DNA of 64,000 nt, from contig JADJXK010000002.1 of NCBI GenBank assembly GCA_016710325.1, positions 124,001 through 188,000 on the forward strand. Direction: 5' to 3'. Below, piece by piece: positions 24,021-32,908 of this stretch. This DNA is from Candidatus Leptofilum proximum (GTDB lineage: Bacteria > Chloroflexota > Anaerolineae > Promineifilales > Promineifilaceae). Position 1 is the stretch's first letter; every line of letters starts with the position of its first letter. A program made the translations under genes and the position numbers. The notes beneath the pieces were generated by a model. It saw nothing but the letters and a program-made list of their open reading frames with translations, was not told the DNA's origin and did not search any database.

Positions 24021-25343
24021 TTAAAGCATTGTCTTTGCTTTCAGCTCCAGGTAACGATTGATGACGGCGATGGAGAGCTGATTGGCGGGCACGTCAAGGG
24101 TGAGGACGCCTTGCTGGCGCAGACGATCTAGCGTGATCTGGCGCTGGTCCAGCAGTTGGGCGGCCGCCATGCGCTGGTAGGCCGACTGCGAATCTTCGGG
24201 CCGCTGCTGAGCTGCCTGCACCACATCGGGATCGCTGATGGTGACCACCAGGGGCAGGCTGCGCCGCGCCAACAAGGAAACGTGACTTACCAGACTTTCC
24301 AGGCTGATTCCATGCGTCAAATCAGTAAAGATCACAATGAGGGAGCGTTTGCGCTGTTTGGCGGCCAGGTAGCTGAGGGCACGGCCGTAATCAGACTCAA
24401 CCGGCTGGGCTTCGACGGCATAGAGCAGTTCCAACATCCGGTAAAACTGGCCGCGTCCCTGGCGTGGGGAAAGGTAATGCTGGATGTCGTTGGCGAAGCT
24501 CATCATGCCCACTTTGTCGCCTTTGCCGGTGGCTACATAGCCCAGCAGCAGCACGGCGTTGACCACGTAATCCAGCTTGGCCATCTGGGCCACGGGGCTT
24601 TGCATCATGCGCCCCACATCCAGCAGCGCAATCACGTTCTGGCTGCGTTCGGTCTGGTATTCCACGGTGACCGGGCGGTGGCGGCGGGCGGTGGCTTTCC
24701 AGTCGATGCGGCGGTATTCGTCGTCGGGCAGGTATTCGCGCAGGCGTTCAAATTCGGTGCCTTCACCGAACTGGCGGGTGTTGCGCAGGCCGATTTCTTG
24801 CAGGCGGTTGCGGCGCAGCAGCAGATCGTAGCGGCGTACGTCCAGCAGGTTGGGGTACACTTTCACTGGTTCGGTGAGCGGCAGCTTACCCTGGCGAATG
24901 GCCAGGCCAAGCGGCCCCTGCCAACGCAGGTTCAGATGGCCAAACTGGTAGTCTCCGCGGCGCAGCGGGTGCACGTAGTAGGTGGCTTCCCAGGTGCGGC
25001 GCGGGCCAACCTCGCCAGTGAGCAGCCGTTCGGAGATGTTGAAGGCGTCCGGTGGTTCGTCGCGCAGCCAGACGGCCGTTCCACGACCGCTCCGGTTACG
25101 CACGATGATCTTGACGGGATTGTCCGCCCCCAGGCTCAGCTTCTGGTCGTGTTCGCGGCGGATGTCGAACCGCTTTTCAATGGGTTCGGCCGTTCGCCAA
25201 TCAAACCAGATCAGCAGGCAAACCAGCAGCAGATAACCAACTGCCACCCACTGCATCAGCGGCAGCCAGGCAGCCGCCGCCAAAATGGGGGCCGCCAGCA
25301 GTAAAATGAGTATGCCACGATTCGTCGGCTGCATTTTATTCAT
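24021..25343 (-). CDS. DUF58 protein
   Basis: 440 residues. Two N-terminal membrane helices (~9-45) are followed by a beta-rich segment and the DUF58 core (EFERLREYLPDDEYRRIDWK). A vWA-like fold comes next with ALLDVGRMM in place of the full MIDAS motif. DUF58 proteins accompany MoxR ATPases in complexes of unsettled function, proposed to assemble or activate envelope proteins. Its usual partner MoxR is encoded 1.5 kb upstream, separated by a P450 gene and two repeats. It probably shares the transcript of that cluster. Confidence 0.88.
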   Translation of the reverse strand: MNKMQPTNRGILILLLAAPILAAAAWLPLMQWVAVGYLLLVCLLIWFDWRTAEPIEKRFDIRREHDQKLSLGADNPVKIIVRNRSGRGTAVWLRDEPPDAFNISERLLTGEVGPRRTWEATYYVHPLRRGDYQFGHLNLRWQGPLGLAIRQGKLPLTEPVKVYPNLLDVRRYDLLLRRNRLQEIGLRNTRQFGEGTEFERLREYLPDDEYRRIDWKATARRHRPVTVEYQTERSQNVIALLDVGRMMQSPVAQMAKLDYVVNAVLLLGYVATGKGDKVGMMSFANDIQHYLSPRQGRGQFYRMLELLYAVEAQPVESDYGRALSYLAAKQRKRSLIVIFTDLTHGISLESLVSHVSLLARRSLPLVVTISDPDVVQAAQQRPEDSQSAYQRMAAAQLLDQRQITLDRLRQQGVLTLDVPANQLSIAVINRYLELKAKTML

Positions 25344-25344
25344 C

Positions 25345-25417
25345 CACAGATTGCACAGATTGCACAGATTTTGTTCTTGATAACCAACTTATCTGTGTAA
25401 TCTGTGAAATCTGTGGT
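25345..25417. repeat. CACAGATT-type iterated hairpin
   Basis: Left arm of three CACAGATTg units, right arm of three ATCTGTG units. It fills the gap between the P450 and DUF58 genes and is the left one of a pair bracketing the P450 gene. Confidence 0.9.
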
Positions 25418-25418
25418 T

Positions 25419-26780
25419 TCATCTCCTGTGAATGGTCATCATCATGCCGTGCCGGGGGCGGATGGTGACGAGTGGGTCGGCTACAACGGGGTGATTAGGC
25501 AGCAGCTGGAGCCGGTATTTTTGTAAAACGGCCGTTACCACCAACCCCATCTCCACCTTCGCAAATTGATCGCCAATGCACAGCCGCGCCCCGCCGCCAA
25601 AGGGAAAATAGGCGTAACGTGGGCGGGTCTTTTCGGATGCGGGCAGGAAGTGGTCCGGGTAAAACTGGTCGGGCTTCTGCCAGAAGTCTGGATGGCGGTG
25701 CATGGTGTACGGGCTCATGATGATCAGCGCGTTGGCCGGGATGGATGCGCCGAGCAGCGTGTCGGCGGCGGTGGCACGGCGGGTGATGAGCCAGGCGGGT
25801 GGGTAAAGCCGCAGCGCTTCGGCAATGGTGCGTTCGACGGCGAGCAGGTGAGGCAGGTCATCAGTGGTGGGCAGACGGCCGTTCAGCACCGCATCAATCT
25901 CCGCTACCAGTTCTTCTTCAACTTCGGGATTTTGCGACAGCAGGTAAAAAAGCCAGGTGAGGCCGGAAGCGGCCGTTTCGTGACCCGCCACCAGCAAGGT
26001 AATCACCTCATCGCGCAGCTCGTCGCGAGTCATGCGCTCGTTGGTTTCACGGTCCCCGGCCATGAGCATTTGGCTCAAAATGGTGTCCGGGTTGCCCTTG
26101 CCCTGTGTGTGGTCCCGGATTGCCTGGTCGATGAGATCATCCAGCATTTGCAGCCCTTTGCGGAAGCGGCGGTGGCGCGGCGTGGGGACTACCAGCGGCA
26201 GGGCCACCAGCTGCTGTGAACGGTAAACGACGTAATCGAGCAGTACCAAAACGGCGTGGGTGAGCTTGTTGGCCACAGCCTGCAAATCCAGCCCCAGCAG
26301 CGCCTCGCCGACGATGTTGAGGGTGACGGCCATCATCTCTTCATCGATGTCGAGCGGCTGGCCGGTTTGGACGAAGGGTTCCCAGCTGTGCAGCATCGTT
26401 TGTGTGGCGTTGGTTATCGTCTGGCCCCATCCCAGCACACGCTGCCGGTGAAAAGCGGGCTGGATCATCCGCCGCTGCCTGCGCCAGAAATGGCCGTCAC
26501 TGGTCAGCAGTCCGCGCCCGGTGATTTTGGCCAGGGTGTTGTACTGCACCGTGTTTTTGCTGTAGTTGCGCTGGTTGGTCACCAACACGTGCTCGATCAG
26601 CTCTGGGTGGTTCAGCTGATAAACCTCCCACAACCCAAGCGGGTAGTGAATAAAATCGCCGTGTTCCACCACGCTGCGCTGCAAAAAGGCCAGCGGATTC
26701 CGCTGAATCTCCGGAATGCGCAGCGGGGAGAGGTTGACTACTTTGCAGGTTGGTGTGTGGGAAACGGCCGTGTCAATCAT
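25419..26780 (-). CDS. Cytochrome P450
   Basis: 453-residue haem monooxygenase. The I-helix motif is AGHETAASG, the K-helix ExxR is in EALRLYPP, and the haem loop FGGGARLCIGDQF carries the Cys ligand. The organisation is that of fatty-acid- or terpenoid-hydroxylating class II-like P450s (CYP102/CYP110 style haem domain) without a fused reductase. The substrate is unknown. It sits, oddly, between the MoxR and DUF58 genes, and both its flanks are CACAGATT hairpins, so it may have been inserted into an older operon. Confidence 0.93.
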   Translation of the reverse strand: MIDTAVSHTPTCKVVNLSPLRIPEIQRNPLAFLQRSVVEHGDFIHYPLGLWEVYQLNHPELIEHVLVTNQRNYSKNTVQYNTLAKITGRGLLTSDGHFWRRQRRMIQPAFHRQRVLGWGQTITNATQTMLHSWEPFVQTGQPLDIDEEMMAVTLNIVGEALLGLDLQAVANKLTHAVLVLLDYVVYRSQQLVALPLVVPTPRHRRFRKGLQMLDDLIDQAIRDHTQGKGNPDTILSQMLMAGDRETNERMTRDELRDEVITLLVAGHETAASGLTWLFYLLSQNPEVEEELVAEIDAVLNGRLPTTDDLPHLLAVERTIAEALRLYPPAWLITRRATAADTLLGASIPANALIIMSPYTMHRHPDFWQKPDQFYPDHFLPASEKTRPRYAYFPFGGGARLCIGDQFAKVEMGLVVTAVLQKYRLQLLPNHPVVADPLVTIRPRHGMMMTIHRR

Positions 26781-26793
26781 TGCAAATTACCGT

Positions 26794-26859
26794 CCACAGA
26801 TTACACAGATTTCACAGATTGAAGCGCTCAAAAATCTGTGTAATCTGCGAAATCTGTGG
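26794..26859. repeat. CACAGATT-type iterated hairpin
   Basis: Arms of three units each, nearly perfect reverse complements around a 12-base loop. It lies between the MoxR and P450 genes. Confidence 0.92.
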
Positions 26860-26867
26860 ATAAAAAA

Positions 26868-27824
26868 CTATCGTGGCACTTCAACTTGCCCCAGCAGCCG
26901 CCGGATGACGGTGTCGGGGTTGAGCCCTTCGATTTCGGCTTCCGGTTTGAGCAAGATGCGGTGGCGGTACACCGCGGGCGTGACAAATTTCACGTCGTCG
27001 GGCGTCACAAAATCCCGTCCCTGCATGGCGGCATACGTTTTGGACGAGAGCAGCACGTGTGTGGCGGCGCGAGTGCTGGCCCCCAGCGTGAGATCGGGCG
27101 ACTGGCGCGACGCGGCCGCCACCTGGGCAATGTAGTTCAACACGCCGTCTTCCACCACCACCTGGTTAATCGCCTGCCGCACCTTGGCGATGGCTTCTGC
27201 CGGGAGACGGGCGCGCAGCCCGGTGGCGGCCAGGTCGTGGGCGTCGAAGCCGTTGTGGTAGCGGCGCAGCACCTCAATTTCGGTGTCTAAATCGGAGTAG
27301 GGCACGGTCACTTTGAAGAGGAACCGGTCCAGCTGCGCCTCGGGCAGTGGGTAAGTGCCTTCGTATTCAATCGGGTTTTGCGTGGCGATGACCATGAAGG
27401 GCACGCCCAGCGGATAGCGGGTGCCTTCCAGGTTCACCTGCCGCTCCTCCATCGCTTCCAGCAGGGCCGATTGGGTTTTGGCCGGGGCGCGGTTGATCTC
27501 ATCGGCCAGCAAAATCTGGGTAAAGATCGGTCCCTTCTTCAGGTAAAACTGCCCGTTGCTGATGTCAAATACAGAAGTGCCCAAAATGTCCGACGGCATC
27601 AGGTCCGGGGTGAACTGGATGCGGCTGAAGTTGGCCTGCACCAGCTGGGCCAGCGTCTTGGCCATGAGCGTTTTGGCGGTGCCCGGCACGCCTTCCAGCA
27701 GCACGTGCCCGCCCGTCAGCAGGGCAATGACCAGCATCTCAAACGGCTCTTCCAGGCCTACCAGCACCTTGTCGGCCTCCCGCCGCAGCGTTTCGTAGAT
27801 GGTTTTGAGTTGGGTTGGTTCCAT
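26868..27824 (-). CDS. MoxR-family AAA+ ATPase
   Basis: 318 residues. Walker A is GVPGTAKTLMAKTLAQ (~39-), Walker B is ILLADEINRAP, sensor 1 is ATQNPIEYEGTYPLPEAQLD, and the sensor-2 arginine region is near GASTRAATH. MoxR ATPases act with DUF58/vWA proteins as chaperone-like assembly factors of envelope or metal-containing complexes. Genes for DUF4350 and DUF4129 proteins lie upstream and DUF58 downstream in the same direction, as in the commonly seen MoxR cluster. Confidence 0.93.
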   Translation of the reverse strand: MEPTQLKTIYETLRREADKVLVGLEEPFEMLVIALLTGGHVLLEGVPGTAKTLMAKTLAQLVQANFSRIQFTPDLMPSDILGTSVFDISNGQFYLKKGPIFTQILLADEINRAPAKTQSALLEAMEERQVNLEGTRYPLGVPFMVIATQNPIEYEGTYPLPEAQLDRFLFKVTVPYSDLDTEIEVLRRYHNGFDAHDLAATGLRARLPAEAIAKVRQAINQVVVEDGVLNYIAQVAAASRQSPDLTLGASTRAATHVLLSSKTYAAMQGRDFVTPDDVKFVTPAVYRHRILLKPEAEIEGLNPDTVIRRLLGQVEVPR

Positions 27825-27841
27825 TTTTACTCCTCGTTTGC

Positions 27842-27950
27842 TCGTTCCTACGCTCCGCGTGGGAATGAGTGTCTGGACGCTCCGCGTCCCGTGCGACGCA
27901 GAGCGTCGCGAACTTCATTCCACGCTCCGCGTGGAACGAGATTTACTGTC
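27842..27950. repeat. ACGCTCCGCGT dispersed element
   Basis: Three ACGCTCCGCGT copies, plus complementary GGAACG / CGTTCC ends and an internal CGACGCAGAGCGTCG palindrome. It fills the first half of the gap between the MoxR and DUF4350 genes. Confidence 0.75.
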
Positions 27951-27965
27951 ATGGAATGACAAGTG

Positions 27966-28017
27966 AGCGAGGCCTGAGCCTGTCGAAGGCCGACCTTCGG
28001 CAGGCTCAGGCCTCGCT
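27966..28017. repeat. CTGAGCCTGTCGAAGG palindrome
   Basis: Arms 27966-27989 and 27994-28017 are 24 bp with one mismatch around a 4-base loop. The right arm shares its core with the in-gene element at 22233-22256. Sequences of this type are widely dispersed in environmental bacteria. Confidence 0.88.
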
Positions 28018-28029
28018 GATATTTGAAAT

Positions 28030-29184
28030 TTATTTCCTGCCGAACAAAGTCGCTTCGCGCACAATTTGCACCATTTCGCTTTCGCTGACGGTGGTGCGGG
28101 AGAGTTTTTCCAGCAGCTGGCGCAGGGCGTCGGTGTCTAGATTGGGCTGGTAGTTGGCCAGTTGATTGATAAATTCCTCGTCGGGCAGGCTGGGGTTGAG
28201 CCGGTAGCGGGCGCCCAAATCGCGCTTGAGCCGGTCGTGATAGTGTTGCAGGACGGCCGTTCGATGCCCCGCCCGTCTACTCAAGTTAGCAATGCCCGTA
28301 ATGTACTCCAGCGGCGCCCGGCGCACCACGTCTTTGCGCAGCGGCACGGGGCGGCCAAAATGGCGTCCACGCAGCACCAGCCCGATAAAAATGATGGCCA
28401 GCACCAGCAGCAAGGCACGACCCACCGGGGTACGCTGGAGCCAGTTGTTTGATGTCAATGCCCCCTCCGCTTCTGGGCGAATGCCGTGGTGCCACTCGTT
28501 AAACCAGATGCCGCGCACCCCTGGCGCGGCGTTGAGCAGGTTCAGCACCAGTTCGGCGCTGCCTGGCGTTTGCAGCCCTTCGTTGCTGAATGGCTCAACG
28601 ACGGTGGTGAGGATGACACGGCCGTTTCCTTCGGCAAAGGCTATTGCGGTGGGGTTCCCGGTCCGATTCGCCAGCAGCGTCACAAAATCGTCGCGCTCGG
28701 GGCGCAAAAAGAAGTTGGTTTCGGCGGCGAGGGTGTTTAGCGGCGGGGCTTGCAGCAGGGGAGTCTGGTTGGTGACGGCCGTATCCGATGAGGGCGCCAG
28801 GCCAAACGCCACGTCTAGTTGTTCCGCCAGATCGATGGTGGCCGCCCCAGTGCCCGCTAAAAGCAGCGTGCCGCCTTCTTCTACCCAGTTGTGCAAAAGC
28901 TCCCACTCGCCCGGCGTGAAGCGCACCGTCGGCTCCAGAACCAGGGCCAGATCGATCCCGCCGGGCACGCCAAAAACGGTGCCAACCGAATCGGTCAGCT
29001 TGATCTGCTGCGATTCCAGGTAAAGCCAGAGTGCCCGGCTGCCCTGCTGCTGCGTGGAGTAGGAGGCCAGAGGTGGGTCTTGCAGGCTGGCCTGCGCCTG
29101 CTGCACCACGGAAACGGCCGTAAAAACGGTCAGCAGCAGGAAGAGGAGGAGGGCCAGCCAGGCGTCGCGACTGAGACGCTTCAT
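28030..29184 (-). CDS. DUF4350 membrane protein
   Basis: 384 residues. An N-terminal membrane helix (~9-28) is followed by a DUF4350 domain (~35-230, with QQGSRALWLYLESQQIKL and LHNWVEEGGTLLLAGTG). A second helix (~262-280, VGRALLLVLAIIFIGLVL) and a cytoplasmic helical tail complete it. The first domain has an ABC-type GATase1-like or DUF4350 Rossmann fold, thought to sense or scaffold rather than catalyse. It overlaps the DUF4129 gene by four bases and belongs to the MoxR cluster. Confidence 0.85.
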   Translation of the reverse strand: MKRLSRDAWLALLLFLLLTVFTAVSVVQQAQASLQDPPLASYSTQQQGSRALWLYLESQQIKLTDSVGTVFGVPGGIDLALVLEPTVRFTPGEWELLHNWVEEGGTLLLAGTGAATIDLAEQLDVAFGLAPSSDTAVTNQTPLLQAPPLNTLAAETNFFLRPERDDFVTLLANRTGNPTAIAFAEGNGRVILTTVVEPFSNEGLQTPGSAELVLNLLNAAPGVRGIWFNEWHHGIRPEAEGALTSNNWLQRTPVGRALLLVLAIIFIGLVLRGRHFGRPVPLRKDVVRRAPLEYITGIANLSRRAGHRTAVLQHYHDRLKRDLGARYRLNPSLPDEEFINQLANYQPNLDTDALRQLLEKLSRTTVSESEMVQIVREATLFGRK

Positions 29185-30161
29185 CGCGCCTCCTTCTGCT
29201 GGCGCAGCGTTTCCACCCGCCGGGCGTATGCTTCGTACTCGCTGGCGGTGAGCGTCTGGAAGCCGTACCAGACGCGGTCAAACACGTCGATCACTTCGCG
29301 CAAAATGGCCGCCAGTTCGGGACGGTGAGCCACGGTGCGCAAATATTCGTGGTTGGTGAGCGAACGATCGTAGCGCAGCAGGCCGCGTTCTTCTAGCAGC
29401 AGCAGGGCGGAGAGGTAAAGGTAGCGAACGGCCGTGCGGTAATCCCCACCGGTTGAAAGTTCCTGAGCGCGCTGCAAGGCCTGCTCGGCGGTGAGCGGTT
29501 GGCCGCCCAGCGCATCTTCGGCGTGCATGGCGGCATCGGCGGTAAAGCCGGTGATGAGATCACGCAGGGCGTACAGTAGCACGGCAGCGACCAGCACGGC
29601 GGCCAGGATGGCCAGCAGGTTGCTCACCGGCAGCCGCACGGTATTGTCTTCCGGGAAGAGGCGCAGAAAAAAGTCTTCGATGGCCTGGCGAATGTCTTGC
29701 CACAGGCGCTGCAAAAAGTTTGGTTCGTCCACCGTGTACTGGAATTCCGGCTGGCGCAAAATGTCGTCCAGCGCTGCCTGATCCAGCTTCGGCAGCGTAG
29801 GATCGGGCCAGCTCTGGCGGCTGGCGAGATAGGCGGTGAGCAGTTGGGCCAGCTGGTTCGGGCTGTTTTCTTCGTTTTGCAGCTGGCGAATGAGGAAGCT
29901 GTGGTTGATGGGTTGGATACGGCCGTTGCTCAGCTCAACTTCGGTGATGGCGGTGAGGGTGGTGACGGCCGTCTGGCGAACGGCCGCGCCCTCGTCCCCC
30001 GCCGCGCGCAAATCGTTGCGGATCTGGGTGATGGTGTCCCAGTAGGCGTCCAGCGGCAGGCGGCTGCCCTGGGCCAGCGCCGGACGCGCGGCAACAAGGA
30101 GCAGGACAAGAGAAATTAGATACGGCTGGAAACGGCCGTTTCTCCCCCACCAGGCCATCAA
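29181..30161 (-). CDS. DUF4129 membrane protein
   Basis: 326 residues. A signal peptide (ends RPALAQ) is followed by an outer helical segment (~32-185), a membrane helix (~190-212, LLAILAAVLVAAVLLYAL) and a C-terminal cytoplasmic DUF4129 domain. That domain contains ALQRAQELSTGGDYRTAVRYLYLSAL and SLTNHEYLRTV. DUF4129 domains are a standard part of MoxR-DUF58 clusters and of some transglutaminase proteins. It overlaps genes on both sides by four bases. Confidence 0.86.
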   Translation of the reverse strand: MMAWWGRNGRFQPYLISLVLLLVAARPALAQGSRLPLDAYWDTITQIRNDLRAAGDEGAAVRQTAVTTLTAITEVELSNGRIQPINHSFLIRQLQNEENSPNQLAQLLTAYLASRQSWPDPTLPKLDQAALDDILRQPEFQYTVDEPNFLQRLWQDIRQAIEDFFLRLFPEDNTVRLPVSNLLAILAAVLVAAVLLYALRDLITGFTADAAMHAEDALGGQPLTAEQALQRAQELSTGGDYRTAVRYLYLSALLLLEERGLLRYDRSLTNHEYLRTVAHRPELAAILREVIDVFDRVWYGFQTLTASEYEAYARRVETLRQQKEAR

Positions 30162-31195
30162 AAACCACTAAACCCCAACGCCGCCACCAGGAAAACCAGG
30201 AACAAAGCGATGTACAACACAACAATGGCCACGGTGATGAGCGAAAAATAACCTACTTCTTCCAGGCGAGGCAGCACGTTTTTTTCCAGCGGCGGAGCAG
30301 TCACCCGCACGGTTTCCGAATCGACCCGGTCAGATAAGGCCAAAACGGCCAGATCGAACCCCTCGGTGCGCACGCGGATGTCGAAGTAGAGCAGGGTGAC
30401 GCAGGTGAGCTGGAGCGGCAGGTAGATCAGGTTGAGCAGCAGCACGATAACCTGCTGGATGAGGGAGGAGGTGGTGGCGTTGACGCCGCTGCCTACGGCG
30501 CTTTCCACGAGCACAACGGACAGGATGGCTGGGCCGGTCACCACCAGCTGCCCAAACAGCCCGAGGAGCAGCATAAAGCCAATCAGCCACCAGATGCGCC
30601 GTCGAGCCAGGTCCCAGGCGCGCTGGATGGCCTGCCCGGCGGAGCGATGTTCCAGTACGATGATGGGCGCCACCAGGGGCAGGATTACCAGGGCAAAGAA
30701 AAAAATCATGCCCAGACCACTAATCCAGCCGACACAGGGCACCAACGCCCAGACTGCCAGGGCAATCATGAGGAAAATGCCGAGAAAGGTGGCAATCAGC
30801 AGGGTAATACCGGAACGGCCGATCTTCTGGTACGCCTCAAACAATCCAATTTTGTGCCCCAGGTAGTTTTCGGCGACGGCTTTGGTCATGGCAGCGGTAG
30901 CTAACTGCACCAGCAGCAGCGTCACCAGCCGCCCCAGCCAGACCCACGGGTTATTGCCAAAGCCGCTGCTCTCCGCAACTTGCAGCCAGACATCGAAAAC
31001 GGAGGCAGTCGGATCGAAGCCAAATTGAGGCGTGGGCGCTAACCAGAGGCCGACCATGTTAACGGCCGTTGCCGGAATTTGAGCCAGAGCCACGATGCCC
31101 ACAAAAATGAGGAAGTTGCTGCGATACAGCCGGATGGCCCGGTCGAGCAGCTGGGCCATGCTCAGCGGTTGCAAGTTCTCAGAAAGTGCGGTCAT
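30158..31195 (-). CDS. Six-helix membrane protein, paralogue B
   Basis: 345 residues. It opens with LQPLSMAQLLDRAIRLYRSNF, followed by about six membrane helices. It ends with a cytoplasmic tail after a segment (TCVTLLYFDIRVRTEGFDLA) typical of the GPDPase-membrane-domain-like family. It is clearly a duplicate of the upstream gene, which starts LRPLSIGELLDRTFRLFRKH and has the same TLMYFDLRIRFEGFDL segment. The function is unknown; such proteins often accompany DUF4129 and DUF4350. It overlaps its neighbours by four bases on each side. Confidence 0.8.
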   Translation of the reverse strand: MTALSENLQPLSMAQLLDRAIRLYRSNFLIFVGIVALAQIPATAVNMVGLWLAPTPQFGFDPTASVFDVWLQVAESSGFGNNPWVWLGRLVTLLLVQLATAAMTKAVAENYLGHKIGLFEAYQKIGRSGITLLIATFLGIFLMIALAVWALVPCVGWISGLGMIFFFALVILPLVAPIIVLEHRSAGQAIQRAWDLARRRIWWLIGFMLLLGLFGQLVVTGPAILSVVLVESAVGSGVNATTSSLIQQVIVLLLNLIYLPLQLTCVTLLYFDIRVRTEGFDLAVLALSDRVDSETVRVTAPPLEKNVLPRLEEVGYFSLITVAIVVLYIALFLVFLVAALGFSGF

Positions 31196-32112
31196 AAAAC
31201 GGTTTTGGTTTTCAGGTCAGAGATATCGTCGGGAACGCTCTGTTTGGCCGAGGCGAGCACCATCAGGTCGAACCCTTCAAAGCGGATGCGTAGGTCAAAG
31301 TACATCAAGGTAATGGCAGCGATGCGAATGGGCAGGAAAATGGCCGATAACACCAGCGTAACCGACTGCTGCACGATGTTTTGTACCAGGACGCTCATGT
31401 CGCTCAGAACCACGCCCAACACAAGGCCAATTACGGCCGCAGGCCCAATAATAATGATGACTGTCAACAAGGTCAGCACCAGCAGATAGCCCAACACCCA
31501 CCAGAAACGCAGCTTGCTCAAGGCCCAGGCCCGCTTAACCGCGTCGATGACGCTGGCTCTCTCCAGCACCACTACCGGCGGCAGCAGTGAAATAAGGATG
31601 CTGGCGATGGCTCCAATGAAGAAAAAACCGACGATCGCTACTAAAAATCCCAGGCAAGGAATGAACGAACCCAAAATAACGGGGATGGTGAGGCCAAAAA
31701 TAAACAGACCGGCCACAATGGAGGCCAGGATGAGGGTAAACCAGGTGTTGCCCATGCGGCTAAAGGCATTGTCAAAGCTGACCGTTCGGCCCAGGTAACT
31801 ATCTGAAACAGCCTGGGTAAGGGCGGCTGTGCCCACCTGGGTAATAATGAAAGAGGCAAACCCGATGGCCAGGCTGACCAGAATGGTGGGGGCAAGAAGA
31901 TCGGTATTAAGAAACGGGTTCTGCGCCGTAGGATCAAAAGCAAAATTGTTGACCAGAAGCGTGGATGCAACCTGCAAGATAGCTACCGGCAGCTGCATGA
32001 TGACTGCAATTAAAACAAAGGTTAGAAAATGTTTGCGAAAAAGGCGGAAAGTTCTATCAAGCAACTCGCCAATGGATAACGGCCGTAAATCCAGCAAAGT
32101 TGTCGCGTTCAT
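31192..32112 (-). CDS. Six-helix membrane protein, paralogue A
   Basis: 306 residues and first gene of the MoxR-type cluster. The ATG at 32112 is preceded by GGAGGA, so the longer open frame upstream is rejected. It has about six membrane helices in three pairs with many Gly and Pro, and the conserved YFDLRIRFEGFDL near the end. Its sequence relation to the next gene shows a tandem duplication. It possibly forms a hetero-oligomer with it in the membrane. The function is unknown. Confidence 0.8.
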   Translation of the reverse strand: MNATTLLDLRPLSIGELLDRTFRLFRKHFLTFVLIAVIMQLPVAILQVASTLLVNNFAFDPTAQNPFLNTDLLAPTILVSLAIGFASFIITQVGTAALTQAVSDSYLGRTVSFDNAFSRMGNTWFTLILASIVAGLFIFGLTIPVILGSFIPCLGFLVAIVGFFFIGAIASILISLLPPVVVLERASVIDAVKRAWALSKLRFWWVLGYLLVLTLLTVIIIIGPAAVIGLVLGVVLSDMSVLVQNIVQQSVTLVLSAIFLPIRIAAITLMYFDLRIRFEGFDLMVLASAKQSVPDDISDLKTKTVL

Positions 32113-32225
32113 AACATCCTCCGTGTGTGACGTGAGCAGTAAGTAAGGACTGGCATGGCGAAAATTATACCCGAAAGAACGGCCGTTCAACAGTGTCAAC
32201 CTCCTTACGTTTCACGTTTCACACC

Positions 32226-32849
32226 TCACGCTTGCCGCATCACGCTTAACGCCGCCGCAAACGCCCTGGCGCCTCCCTGCGACGGATGGCGCACGGCCGA
32301 ATGCGCCCATCCCCACCGGGCCAGTGCGCCCGCCGCCTTCTGGCCCACAGCAATGAGGCTGACACTGGGGAAAAGGTGCAGCAGGTGGGTGAGGAACGGC
32401 CGTCCTGCTTCAATCTCGCGGGCGGTGGGGGTGCGGTTAGATTGGGGCTGGCCCGGCTGGTGAGGGTGGAACGGGAAAACATTCCACAGCAGCGGCAGCG
32501 GCTGCCAGCTGCCCACGGTGCGCCACAAAATGGTGGCGCTGGCTTCGCCCCGGATTTGTTGCCATTCACCCACCGGTTGGAACGGATTGTCGGCTTGTGG
32601 AAAGCGCTCAATGAGTCCGTCTAATAGGCTCAGGCTGACAAATGGGATGCCGGTCTGGCGGCAGCCCCGGTAGCCTGGCGCCTCGCCGATGAGCAGTTGT
32701 TTGGGCTGCTGCTGGATCATCAGTTCAAGATAAAGTTGCAGATTGTGGCGGCGCGGGGCGGCAAACGGCCGTTCATACCCGTACGGATTGGCGCAGTTGG
32801 GTGGCGGAACCGCCGTGGCCAACTCGTGTACAAATTCGGGGATCGTCAT
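32226..32849 (-). CDS. Uracil-DNA glycosylase superfamily protein
   Basis: 207 residues. Motif 1 region is LLIGEAPGYRGCRQTGIPF. WNVFPFHPH is the base-pocket segment with Asn, and VRHPSQGG is the C-terminal HPS loop. These define the UDG fold. The GEAPG motif, with no Asp/Asn water-activating residue in the usual GxxPG position, suggests an atypical subgroup (SMUG-like or UdgX-like), so base-excision activity is likely but not certain. The start at 32849 lies just after a GGAGATT repeat; the longer frame is repeat-derived. Confidence 0.75.
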   Translation of the reverse strand: MTIPEFVHELATAVPPPNCANPYGYERPFAAPRRHNLQLYLELMIQQQPKQLLIGEAPGYRGCRQTGIPFVSLSLLDGLIERFPQADNPFQPVGEWQQIRGEASATILWRTVGSWQPLPLLWNVFPFHPHQPGQPQSNRTPTAREIEAGRPFLTHLLHLFPSVSLIAVGQKAAGALARWGWAHSAVRHPSQGGARAFAAALSVMRQA

Positions 32850-32853
32850 CCAG

Positions 32854-32903
32854 GGGAGATTGGAGATTCGAGATTGGCCCGCAATCTCCAATCTCCAATC
32901 TCA
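32854..32903. repeat. GGAGATT-type iterated hairpin
   Basis: Left arm GGAGATTGGAGATTCGAGATT, right arm AATCTCCAATCTCCAATC, complementary around a short loop. It lies between the baeRF-like stop and the UDG start. Confidence 0.88.
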
Positions 32904-32908
32904 TTTAG

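Noticed and set aside
24156..25304. Long plus-strand open frame opposite the DUF58 gene
   Set aside because: It has no ribosome-binding site or recognisable domain; the minus-strand frame matches a known family.
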